Translations under genes and position numbers: made by a program
Shown: positions 23,179-34,258 of the stretch, one piece after another
Layout of the letters: the number at the start of each line of letters is the position of its first letter
How positions within the stretch are numbered: the first letter of the stretch is position 1
The notes under the pieces: generated by a model
Database searches by the model: none
The model's input: only the letters and a program-made list of their open reading frames with translations
Told to the model about the DNA's origin: nothing
Assembly (NCBI RefSeq): GCF_029852145.1
Contig: NC_079978.1
Location: forward strand, 4,278,001 to 4,342,000
Source of the DNA: Microplitis mediator
Taxonomy: Eukaryota > Arthropoda > Insecta > Hymenoptera > Braconidae
Direction of reading: 5' to 3'
Length of the DNA: 64,000 nt

Positions 23179-24801
23179 TTATGGCTTTTGTTTACTTTCC
23201 CATTCAGACCAACCTCCGATGTAATTATACGCACTGTAAAAATTATAAATTGCATTGAAGAAGTTTATATTTAAAATAAATTATAATTTATATTATATTA
23301 TATATCATTGAGTAATTTACTTTTCATATCCAAGTTTCAGTAATTCTCGTTGAACATTAGCACTTCTTACTCCAGATCTACAACTCAATACTATTTTGGT
23401 ATCTTTATCAGGCTTTGGTTTATGATATTGGTTTTTAAATTCTTCATCTGTTAAGTTCAACGCGTTGAATACATTACCCACTAAAAATAATTAACATTAA
23501 ATCAGTCATTTATTTTTAAAAATAAAAACGATGATGAAAATATACGTCCGACAATTTTTTAGTTTTAAAAAATAGATAAACAAAAGTATTTAAGGCCATT
23601 CTCAGACGGTGCGCCCCTCCCTCACTTTTTTAAAATATTCAATGACTCAATTGTAATGACTATTCAAATTTTGATAATTAATTAAAAGATAATTGAAGCA
23701 TTAATAGAAAAAAGGTCAACGCAGTTTATGATTTTGCTGAGATACAGATTTTAAAAAAAATCATTTCCAGTTGATATCAATTAGGAGTCAAACGAAATTT
23801 GGAAAATAAATTTCAGTAAAATCTTCATGTCAACATAATTTTGAATGTCAAATTTATTTACATTTACATTTTAAATTCTATATCTCGGCGAAATTGTAAC
23901 TGCGTTGTCCTTTTTTCAATTAATGTTTTAATTTTTTTTTAAATTAATTACTAAAATTTGAATACTGTTATGACACTTCAAGCTCAATGAATATTTTTAA
24001 AAAGTGGGGGCACTGTCTCAGAATGCCTTTAAGGATTAGTATAAAAAAATACTTTGTACATAATTTTTTATGTGTGAATGTAGCAGACATCAGACAAATT
24101 TAAAATTATTAATAAATAGAGTAAGTAGTCAATAAAATAAAATTTTTAAAAAATGCGCATTTAAAAAATTTTGAAGTTAATAACTGCATTTTTTAAAAAT
24201 TTTATTTTATTAACTACTTACTCCATTTATTAATAATTTTAAATTTGGTTGATGTCTGCTTCACGCACACTCATATTTTTTTAGGAATATTGTATTTCTT
24301 TTTTTAAAAATAAAAAAATAGTCGATTGATTCCTGATTTCGTCATAAATAAAAACATATATTTACTAGGTATATGAATACTTCCAGGTAACTTTCCAGTT
24401 TCGTCAATCTCTTTTTGCTCTCTAACATCAATTATCAAAACCTTATCATCTTTCTGATCTTTTATAAGTTCTTCATAACCAATTACATTCTTTTCATCAC
24501 CCTGACCTCGCATATTGTCGGACGTCGTCGAATAATTAACACTATTTACCAATCCCACTTTGCCTAAAAAAAAAAATATATATATAAAACTCATACATCC
24601 TATTGCGAAAACTGATAGTTCATGGATAAATAAAAAAGTATGTGTATATATTTATCATAAGAATAAACTTATACTTTTAGTGAACTGATTGACTCCCTCA
24701 ATATGAAATATTTTACATAATTTGTTTTTATCTTTACAAATATAACCACAACATGAGCGTAATAAAATAACACGATAACCACGAATAAGTAAATTATTCA
24801 T
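23179..24801 (-). CDS. Rhodanese-domain sulfurtransferase, probably mitochondrial
   Basis: Four coding exons: 24675-24801 (ATG at 24801), 24366-24563, 23321-23480 and 23179-23233; phases join to 179 residues. The single rhodanese domain spans about residues 75-176: VLIIDVRE near the start, the active-site loop CRSGVRS with catalytic Cys142, and the C-terminal YIGGWSEW typical of the TSTD1/TSTD3 group. These enzymes carry sulfane sulfur as a cysteine persulfide between thiosulfate and thiol acceptors. The first 20 residues are basic and hydrophobic without acids, like a mitochondrial targeting peptide; localisation is inferred. The intron between exons 2 and 3 has taken in two MITEs (23592-24032 and 24069-24273). 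The last exon encodes only 17 residues. Confidence 0.88.
23592..24032. mobile_element. MITE with AAGGCnATTCTnAGACnGTGC ends
   Basis: Left aaggccattctcagacggtg is inverted at the right as cactgtctcagaatgccttt. It lies in a rhodanese intron; a degenerate relative is at 5858-6210. Confidence 0.75.
24069..24273. mobile_element. Palindromic ~205-bp MITE, GTGTGAATGTAGCAG family
   Basis: gtgtgaatgtagcagacatc at the left is inverted at the right as gatgtctgcttcacgcac. Same family as 40634-40838 and as the NKAP intron. Confidence 0.85.
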
Positions 24802-26052
24802 AATAATAACAATAATATCAATAATAATAAATCCAAAAATATCTTTCTCCGTTTTCTTTCTTAATCTTATCCTTATGTTTTTTTTTTTTTTATAACTCCA
24901 ATTATGTAATTTTTTTGTATTCTATCTTATCTCTATTAAATACTCGTCTAATTAAACGTAACAACTGTTAAATATTCTTTTAAAACAATTATTGTTATTA
25001 TTAACAATTACACAATTGTTTAATTATTTTTAATTCAACAGTTAATTAGTTTTTATATTTTTCCTTAAATGTCTTAAAATTAAGATCCTGAAGTTAGCAG
25101 ACAATGATTGGAAAAATTTTTTTTCGACTAATTAATTGAAAAAAAAAAAATCTTAAAAAATGCACTTGTAGTAAATTCAAAAAATTATGGGCGCAATTTT
25201 TAAAAACATTTTTTTTTTTATAATTTATCGTTTTTAAAAAAATTCAAAAATTATTAAACGTCAGCCAAATTCAAAAATTTTCAATCTGGAAGATTTTTTT
25301 GAACATAAAAATTCGACATCATATATATATATATATATATATTTTATTATTTATCAAAATTTGAATGGTAAAGAATCGTAATTTTGACAGAAAGTTTTTT
25401 TAAAATAAATTTCTATATTTAATATATTTAAATATTTTATAAATACACACATGTAGATATGTATATATACGTATATATACACACATATATGTATATATTA
25501 TTCATCCGAATTTATATGACAAGACGTACAAATGTATAGACACTTTAGACACTTATCTTGTGAAACAGAATGAAAAAAAAAATAAAAAAATAAAAAAAAA
25601 AGATAGTGATCATGTGAAAATTGTAAGAGAGTTGTGGCCCCTTTTTTAACATGTGTCGCACTCTTACGAGGAATGTGCAAAGTTAGTAATTTTTATTTTT
25701 CTCCTCCAACTGCTATGGACTAATGTAATGTAAGAGACTGAGACGGACGTTTCTGTGTTAAGTGTATATTGTAACTTATTTTTTTTTATTTAAATTTATT
25801 TATTGTTTAAAGCCTTTTTTTTTCATTAAGAATATCCTTCTCCAGAGTAAGTTCTTACACTAATTAATAACTAACTGATCTATCAGCTAACTTACACTAT
25901 AAGACGTAAAGTTAAATTTATTTATGATGGTTTAAAAAAAAAATGATAATAAAAATAAAGTACAAGATGAAAAATTTGTGGCGAATCCGTCCTTTTGTTT
26001 GTTTGTGTAACTTTCTGACTTTATATGTTAAGTGTTTTAAAAATAATTCCTC

Positions 26053-26095
<43 letters not shown>

Positions 26096-26526
26096 GTTAC
26101 TATTACTATGCTACGTAATAATTAATTGATTGATCGATTAATTTTATTGTTGATAATTAAATTACATATATATACACACATATACACATATATGTACATA
26201 TATATATAATTTTATCAATCGTGTGATTCATTTGTTAGGTATTTGGAAATGATGAATTAAATTGATTGTAATATGAGATTATATAAATTCCATAGTGTTG
26301 ACACCTCTGTCATTCATCTGGCTCATCATGGCCACGACTTTTTTTTTATTTAAAATTTTAATTTTTTGAATTTTATTTATTTAAAATGTCCGCTATCATT
26401 ATTATTTAACTTTTTGTTTCGTCATAAGGATTAAATTATTCAAAGTATTTATTAATTAATTTTTTTATATTTGTACAGATTAATTTAAAGATAAAAAACA
26501 AATATACACACAAATGAACGTATAAA
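24802..26526. other. Divergent intergenic region, rhodanese / angiomotin
   Basis: The two genes are head-to-head. The region is low complexity: a degenerate tgaagttagcagaca-type MITE end at about 25084, TA-rich runs at 25322-25342 and 25440-25500, and an (ATT)n run at 26055-26094. It probably holds the angiomotin promoter and 5' leader, but no clear core motif is seen. Confidence 0.4.
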
Positions 26527-29500
26527 ATGAGTTCTATTCAACAAACTGGTAGATTCCTGCCGTTTACTAATAACAGCAGCAATATACAGCGTAAGCAGTT
26601 GTCGACTCAAGGTAATTTTTAGTTTTATTTTTATTTATTATTCAGTGATGTTTATATTTTATTTTTTTTAGGAGCATTACCACAAAGTTTGAGCGGAAGT
26701 GATACCGACGTATCAACATCCAATGAAAATTTAAGCAATGAGGAGAGATACGTTATAAGACATACTGCTAGACAAGAACCTCAAGGCCAGGAAAATCAAC
26801 AACAGCAAAGTCCATCAAGATCTTCCAGCCATAAAGAAAATATACCAAATATTCAAGTAAATATAAACCATGACAACAATAATTTTATATATATCATAGT
26901 TTTATATTTTTACAAAATATATAAAACAATAATTTAGACTTCCATTGGCAAATAATAAAGAGATTAATTTTAATGTTTCTATATATTTTTTATAAATTTA
27001 CTCAATAAACTGTAAAAAATCCAGTGAATTTGGAGTGATGACGGATTTTATTTAAATGGAAATTCAATCGGAGTTCCGGAGTTTAAAAAAAAAATCAATC
27101 GACATCCGGAGTAAATCGGGAGTTAGTTTTTTAACCGGAGTTCGGAGTGATCTGGATTTTATTTAACTTCGATTTGAAATTTTAATATTAAAATAAACTC
27201 CCCTTTGGAGTAAATTTCACTCCGAGGTGAATAAATAAATAAGCAGTCACTCCGCAAATTTTTTACAGTGTACTTATATATTTTATTTAAATTTTTCAAA
27301 CGATCGGTACCCAAGATTTTATTTTCATGAATTATTAATTTGAATTTAAAAATAAAATTGTAGATTAATGAATATTTTTTTACAAGACAGTTTAATTGCA
27401 CGGATGAATGAATAAATAATGAATATTAATATTTTTCTAATGTAGGGTAACTTGATAAATCGTAATAGCTTGAAGGATAGTTTAAATGGATCAAACAGAA
27501 ACAGTTTGAAGGAGAGTTTAAATGGGTCAAATAGAAATAGTCTTAAAGACAGTATCAATGGATCGAATCGTAACAGTTTGAAGGACAATTTGAGTAATCG
27601 AACGAGCGTGGGATCTAATCGTAGTAGTCTCGATATATCAACCAGCTCATACAATACACTTATTATTCATAATGCTAATGATGAAAATGGCTGGTCACCA
27701 TCTGGACGTTTGTCTAGTATCGTTCGCGAGCATGCCGGCGATGTGGGTTATTTGTATAGTGAAGGGGGAGGTGGTGGCAAAGGTCACTCAAATAGTCCGA
27801 CAATGCAATCCTTAACGAGTTTACCGCATGACGAACGTTTTTACGACCAGCCGAACAATGGATGTCAAGAAATTAACGATATTCCTGATGATTATCTTAA
27901 TCAGTCTCAGGTATTTTGTTAATATTTTTATTCATAGTTTTATAGTTGATAAAAATAATTCTAATGTGTGGTAATTATATATATTTATTAATTTATTTTT
28001 ATGGTAAATAGGTTTTGAAACATCTTGCGAAAGAAGTTAAGCCGTACTCTAAGCTACAGAGTGGTGGAAATAATTTAGAAATAAGAATGCGCGATGTCGA
28101 TAGAGCTAAACAAATAAATAATGAGTTCAATGATCGTTCCCAGTCGTCTTATACGTCGATACTGATGCCTGCGAAAAGTAAACACAGATTACTAGGACCT
28201 ACGGAAAAATTAACATTGTCAAGATCACAACCGGATTTATCACGAATTGACAAACTAGATTTCGATGGCTATGATTCACCTGCGACATCTCCACGGTAAT
28301 TTATTTTATTTATTGAATAATTAAACTGAAATTAATAAACTTATTTTTGAATTAAAAGGCCTCAAACGAAAGGCAGAGAGGAAGTTGAGATAGCAACTGG
28401 TGAAATTTGGCCCCCATCTGAAATGGTCCAAATAATTATTCAAGAGAACAGTGCCCTGAAGCTTCAACTAGAGCGATGTTACAGTCAAGTTGCTAAATCA
28501 CAAAAATTAGAGCAAGAAATATCAAAAGTTCATCGTGCACACGAAGAGTTGGCTGCATCATGTGAGCGACGTGAAAAACTTGAACGTGCGGCTCGTCTCA
28601 GGCTTCAAAACGACTGTCGTCGGTTGACTGAATTAAATCGTGCTTTAAGAGATCAAATTGATTTAATGTCTTCACGATCTGATAATCCACCGATCGTTGA
28701 GTCCATGCGTAAAGAATTGACGCAGAGAGAACTATTGATTGGACAACTTATTACTCAAAGTAAAATTTTATTTACTTGGTTATAAATTCTCATTTTTTTT
28801 TAATTAATTTTATTTTTTGTAGATAAAGAGTTAGCGGCCTCCAAGGAGAGACAGGAAATAGAATTAGCAGCACAGCGGGCAACTTTGCAAGAGCAACGAA
28901 CGCATATTGACATTTTAGATACCGCATTAACAAACGCCCAAGGGAATGTTGTGCGCTTAGAAGAAGAAGTACGGATCGCTAATAAATTAATCATTAGTTC
29001 ATTTATTATTTGTGATTCTGTATCTTTTTTTTATTATTTTTTTTTAGTGCCGTAAAAAACAAATTTATGTAGAGCGTGTGGGTCAGCTACAACGCGCATT
29101 ATCGTCATTACAAGCTTCAAGTGACAGACGTGAAGAGACTGAGCGACATTTACGCGGTCAACTTGAACGCGAATTACGTGAAGGTGGTAATGGAGTTAAT
29201 GGCCACGAGCATTCATCGAACGGAGAGACAATAACTGAATTAAAGAGACGACTACGCGAGCGAGATGAAAAAATAATGTCGCTTGAAGGTGACGTTGCTA
29301 AATGGGAGCAACGATATTTGGAGGAAAGTGCGTTACGTCAAGCAGCCATTGACGCAGCAAGTCTTCCCAAGTAATTTTATTTTAATAAATTAAATTTATG
29401 CAAACATTACTTGTATTAATAATAATTTATTTAATAGGGATGCTAAAATAGCAGCTTTGGAGAAGACAAGTCAAGACGCTGAAAAAATGATCGCTGAAGC

Positions 29501-32500
29501 GAGATCTGAAAAAATGCGTCACATGGATGAAGTTCATGCCGCTCAGAAAAAATTAGCTGACCTTGAATCTCGGTAATCATCATTTAAATTTTCAAACTGA
29601 CAACTATTTAATTAAAAAATGAAATAATGAATTAATAATAAAATTGTTCAGAATGAAAGATCTAGAGTCAAAGCTAGCTGAGCGCGATGCAATGATACGT
29701 GTCCTCCAGAAGCATACATACGACAAAGACAGTAGCAGCAGCAGTGGAATGGGCAGTTATCCAGCAGTACATTCCTCTCATTCAAGCACGTCTGCGGATC
29801 ACACTGGACTAACAGGCACTCCTGAATTAGGTAGGTATTGTTCTAATGTCACGAAAGCAATCGATGCATCTGCATTGTCTCATCGTAGTTTCACGTATGT
29901 CATCAGTGAGCAGTGTGCTGGGTGGGACCAGTGGCTACGGCAGTACTGGAACATCCTACGGCGTTACTGACAGCTACAAGTATCGTAAGCAAGGTAGTTT
30001 TGAACAAACAAACAAGAGCCTTGATGATCAGCTCAAAGAACTTGATTCCCAGCTACTCAGTAAGGTAGGCAGAATCTCCACAGTGTAGTTGTGTGTTCAA
30101 TTTGTTACAATATACATTTATATATATATATACTATTATTATTATTATTTTTATTACTATACTATTATTTTAAAAATACATATTTTTATTTTTCTTCTGC
30201 GTCTTGATTCATTTTTATTGAGAAGTTTTTTTTTTATTTTTTGTTCTTCATTTTTATGCTTAAATTCATTTATTTTTAATTGATAATACGTATTATTATT
30301 ACTATTATTATTGTTAATGTTATAATATTATAAAAGCGGGAATTAATTGTTTGATTTTTATAATTTATTCTTAATCGCGTATATTTTTTATTTGTTTTTT
30401 GTTTTTCTTTGGCAACGGTTATTAGATTTTTCAGATTATGAAAAAAATATTTTAAAATAAGGTCAATTTTACAAGGTACCGTACTAGCATTTGTGTGGAG
30501 TGATTTTAGTTTAATTTTTTTACTTTTTTTTTACTTTATAAAATTGAGAATATTAAACATTGTCATGTATAATTTAATTAAATTATTATTATTATTATTT
30601 ATATTTTTAGTTATTTTATTTTTAACAAAACAAAATACTTGGCAATGTTTAATTACTCTCGGTATGCTTGTTTTATTACGCAACTTAAAATAAAAACTGC
30701 ATAACATTTAAGGTAATTCTTTCGCTGCTTTAAAAGTAAATTAAAACAGAACTAGTTTAGTTGTTAACTTAAAAAAAAACTATATATATTTATATATAAA
30801 TATACATATACATATATTAATTTAATTATTTATTTAACGTAAATTTACAAGGCGATTGTAAAATTAATTAAAAAAAAAAAACGTTGAGCATAATAGAAAC
30901 TAAAATACTGTTTTCATATTACCTGCATTTAAACTACGAGTTTTAATACTTGTTTAGTCAGTTGAGAAAAAATTTCAAGCTCATTGAGCGTATCACTACC
31001 AAATTTATTTCATGTTTTTATTTTAATTGTTTGTCGAGTCCTTTATTCTGAAGATTAAAAGAAATTTATTGTCAAGAAAACTTAATACAAAATAAGTTGT
31101 CATCTATCTAACAAACTCATTGATTTTGATACTTGCATAATCATGGAATAACGTTTTTCTCTTGACATAATATAAAAACATTTATGACTTATCAGGGGTT
31201 CGTACCTCTCTCTCTATTACACTCAAGTCCACGAATGGTACTATCTTTGTTGCACTTGTGCAGTAAATGGAAACTTTGGCCGAGTTATTCTCTTAAACAA
31301 ACGAATATTGTCAAACAATTTAAGCGCACTTCGCTAGATCAGACAGTAATGCATCAATGTGCGGTCTGTATTTTGTATTTAGAGATTTTGTTACCGAAAA
31401 AAACTCAGACGAAAATATCTGGTAACTCCTGTTATGACATTTTAAATTAATTTAATTTTTTTATAAAGTCGGGAGTATCTTTAGGGCATGTTCAGAAACA
31501 CACTCTGGAAGAGAAATATTCAACTCCTGCGTTCAGAAATATCCTCTAGTCGAACCAGAGGTGCGATTTAACATTACAAAGTCACTAATCACACCTGGAT
31601 AGCTAATTTTTCACCTCCAGAGTGTATTTCTGAACACGCCCTTAAAGTGAAACGTCACCGATCCTTTTTTTTATACTCTGAGAAATTAACGGAACTATTT
31701 TTGTTGCACTCCCTTAGTACATGAAAATTTAAAAACAATCATATCCGGAGGCGAAATAGAATTGTTTTAAGTATAAAATAATTTGCCTTCTAATGAGACT
31801 TCACAAAACGCAAAAAAAATTTCGCTTAAGGTTTCAAATCTTTTTCGCTAAATTAAATTAAAACTCAAAATGAAATAAGAGGCCGTTTATAAAATACATC
31901 ACGCAAAATTTTACCTCTTTAGATCCCCTCTCCCCCCATCAATATTACGTCGCAAATAATCGACCGCCCCCCCATATATCTAAAAATATGAAACGAATGA
32001 CTTTTTATCGTAACAAAAAAATAAAATTTCAAAAAACTGAGAAAAAAATTTCCAAATTGTTTGATGCATTGCGAACGTCATGTTTCCTTAGATCCCCGAC
32101 TCTCCTTGTCATATCTTGTCACAGTAAGCGACACCCCCTCCCCCTCCATAAGTGCAAACGTATTTTCTAATCAACCCCTAAATGAAATTGAGTAAAAAAT
32201 CGTGCGCCAGATATTTAAATTCTAAATTTCAATGCAGGTAATAATGAAAAATATAGTGTGTGGCGGGAAAAAACACGATTTGAAACGGTGCGATGTCAGT
32301 CGACCTCACTCTCGTTTGAAATCGTTTTCATCTTTCGCCACACAATATATTACTAATTAACAACCGAAAAAAAAATTATAGCTTTAATACTTGAATAAAA
32401 AACAAAATAATTATTTAAAAAAAAAAATAAATCGTATTGTGGAGATTCAATTTTAAAAATTTTTATTTAATGTATAAACTATTTATTAATCTCTTTTTAT

Positions 32501-34258
32501 AAATTATTAATAAATTATAATAAGTAATTTGTGTTTGTTATTATTTTTAAAATTTATTAGTCAGCAAAAGGATTACTTTAAAGATTTAATATCTAAGTGA
32601 AATCCACAATACCCATTGATTGTTTTTAAAGGTTTAATTAACTAGATGAAATCTATTAATCTATAATAAATAATGTCGGTAATTAGGTAAAAATAAACTA
32701 ATGTAATTAGTGACTTTGATAAAGGTGATTTGATTAATTATCAAAAGTTTGTCAATAAAAATTAACTTTTTAAAGTCTGATAATAATTAAAAATAATTAA
32801 AAATTGAGTTTAAAATAAAACCATTAATTTTTAATAATCGTCTAAACAGTTAAATTTTTTTTACTTCATTTGCTTAATTCATTTATTTTACATAAAAATA
32901 ATTATTGTCATGTTATCAATTATTATTTATTATTATAAATATAATTAATTATTATATATAATAAGTGTAGAGAGATTATACCTGATTTTACGTGATTAAT
33001 AAGTTTTCTTTTATATTTTTTTATTTTGATTTGAAGTTTGATCCCAACTAATTCCTCTGTAAAAAAAAAGAAGAGAAAAATCCTATCCTAATTATCAGAG
33101 TGCGCATGAGCTATTGTGGCGAGCACTAACCCAATTACAAAAAAAATCCAAACACACAAATCCTGGTTTCCTTTTCCAACGTAGGTATTTTTCTCTCTTT
33201 TTCAGCGGGCACTTTGCTGTTTTCCAGGATTCTCTAATCCAGGCACTGCGTCGCGAAAAGGAAAAATATCCAAACCACTATTGGCAGGCGTAGATCATAG
33301 CACTGGTAGTTCCAGTACCGCTTCAAGTAAGAGCCGTCTGTTGGACGACTCTGGGGGTGAACCAACTGTTGCTGGTGTTGGTGTTGGTGTCGGTAGTGGT
33401 GGTGGTGTTGGTGGTGGTGCTGGTGGAGGAGTAGGAGTAGGAGTAGGAGTTGGAGGAGGAGGAGGAGGATTGATTGAATTTACTAGCTCAACATCTGCGA
33501 GATACAACAAACAACCTAACAATGTTGTCGCTGTATCGTCACGTTTGTCTGACGGTAAACCTGAGGATATGATGTTACTAGAGAAGCAGGGCAGAAGTTC
33601 ACAGAGACAGCGTATGCAGGAAGGCGAGCCTCGTAGAGCCGGCAGTCTGCCACCAAGTTCATTGCCACGTCCACCACGTGCTTTGAAATCAAGTGGAAAT
33701 TCACGTTACTGTCGATTGAGTGATACTGAGACACGAAAAAAATCCGATCCTGGACCCAGTGTCATCGACACCATAAAAACGGCACGTGACTCGGGAAATT
33801 GTACTCTAGAGTATGGAAGATTTGACAGCAGCAAAGGATTTAGACGCAAAAAATCAGTTGCTGATGCTTTTGTGCCAAACACTTTGAAGAAACCGTCCAG
33901 TGGTGAATACGAACGACTGGGTGATGTTGACAGAAAGAAGACGATACTTGGTGGTGGTGGGAGTGGTGGTGGGGATGTCAAACATCGTGAGACTCAAGGA
34001 CGTTCGTTGATACCACCCCCTTCAAGACGCATCGTGGGTGACTATGGAAGATTGAGTGACGGTGATGCCAAAGCTACACTGAGAAAACAAACTGGCGGTT
34101 TATCAGCACGTGGATTGAGTACTGGCAGTATGGTCAGCAGCAAAAGCGGTGGACGTGACTCTGGTGGGACTGCCAGTAGCGAAGCATCCACATCTTCGTT
34201 ACCACCTACTAAAGCTAGATCTATACCGCGACCAAGTAATTACCGTATACAATTTTAA
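26527..34258 (+). CDS. Amot: Angiomotin family protein (Hippo pathway scaffold)
   Basis: Eleven coding exons: 26527-26611, 26672-26856, 27446-27910, 28012-28295, 28359-28759, 28823-28968, 29048-29370, 29438-29572, 29652-29830, 29889-30064 and 33206-34258; all phases agree, total 1143 residues. Angiomotins are junction- and actin-associated scaffolds that hold YAP/Yorkie in the cytoplasm and stimulate its phosphorylation. Visible: RQEPQGQE (62-69), a conserved N-terminal angiomotin motif; a 12-residue repeat NRNSLKDSLNGS (four units from residue 95); and a long coiled coil (about 362-700) with family blocks such as ALTNAQGNVVRLEEE and KWEQRYLEESALR. The last exon is different: a Gly/Val-rich run (about 848-885), repeated Y-x-R-L/F-x-D boxes and a C-terminus RIQF that fits a hydrophobic PDZ ligand. 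Drosophila is known to lack this gene. No PPxY motif was noticed. Intron 10 is 3.1 kb. Confidence 0.9.
27007..27270. mobile_element. MITE, GGAGTGAATTCGGAT/CACTGT family
   Basis: Ends ACTGTAAAAAAT and ATTTTTTACAGTG. The interior reiterates variants of cggagtgaatttggattt / ccggagt. It lies in angiomotin intron 2. Related copies: 43519-43853, 47252-47580 and a degenerate one at 52025-52245. Confidence 0.8.
27458..27602 (+). repeat. 36-bp coding minisatellite in angiomotin exon 3
   Basis: Four imperfect 36-bp units encode NRNSLKDSLNGS-like dodecapeptides, fading into NRTSVGSNRSSLD. Reading frame is kept in every unit. Confidence 0.9.
30065..33205 (+). other. Large angiomotin intron 10
   Basis: GTAGGC donor at 30065 and a tttttcag acceptor at 33205. 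It contains a MITE at 31483-31642 and a weak inverted repeat at about 32250-32348 (gtgtggcg...cgccacac). No other coding exon is seen. Reading through the donor gives a short alternative tail ending at a stop at 30088. Confidence 0.7.
31483..31642. mobile_element. 160-bp MITE with GGGCATGTTCAGAAACAC ends
   Basis: GGGCATGTTCAGAAACACAC and, six bases on, tctgga are mirrored on the right by tccagagtgtatttctgaac followed by ACGCCC. Flanks ctttA and TTAAAG suggest a palindromic target site. Confidence 0.75.

Noticed and set aside
31988..32170. 60-codon plus-strand frame in angiomotin intron 10
   Set aside because: No splice sites fit the angiomotin phase, and the composition is that of surrounding AT-rich intron.
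33295..33522. Proline/threonine-rich minus-strand frame
   Set aside because: It is the antisense shadow of the Gly/Val-rich run in angiomotin exon 11.
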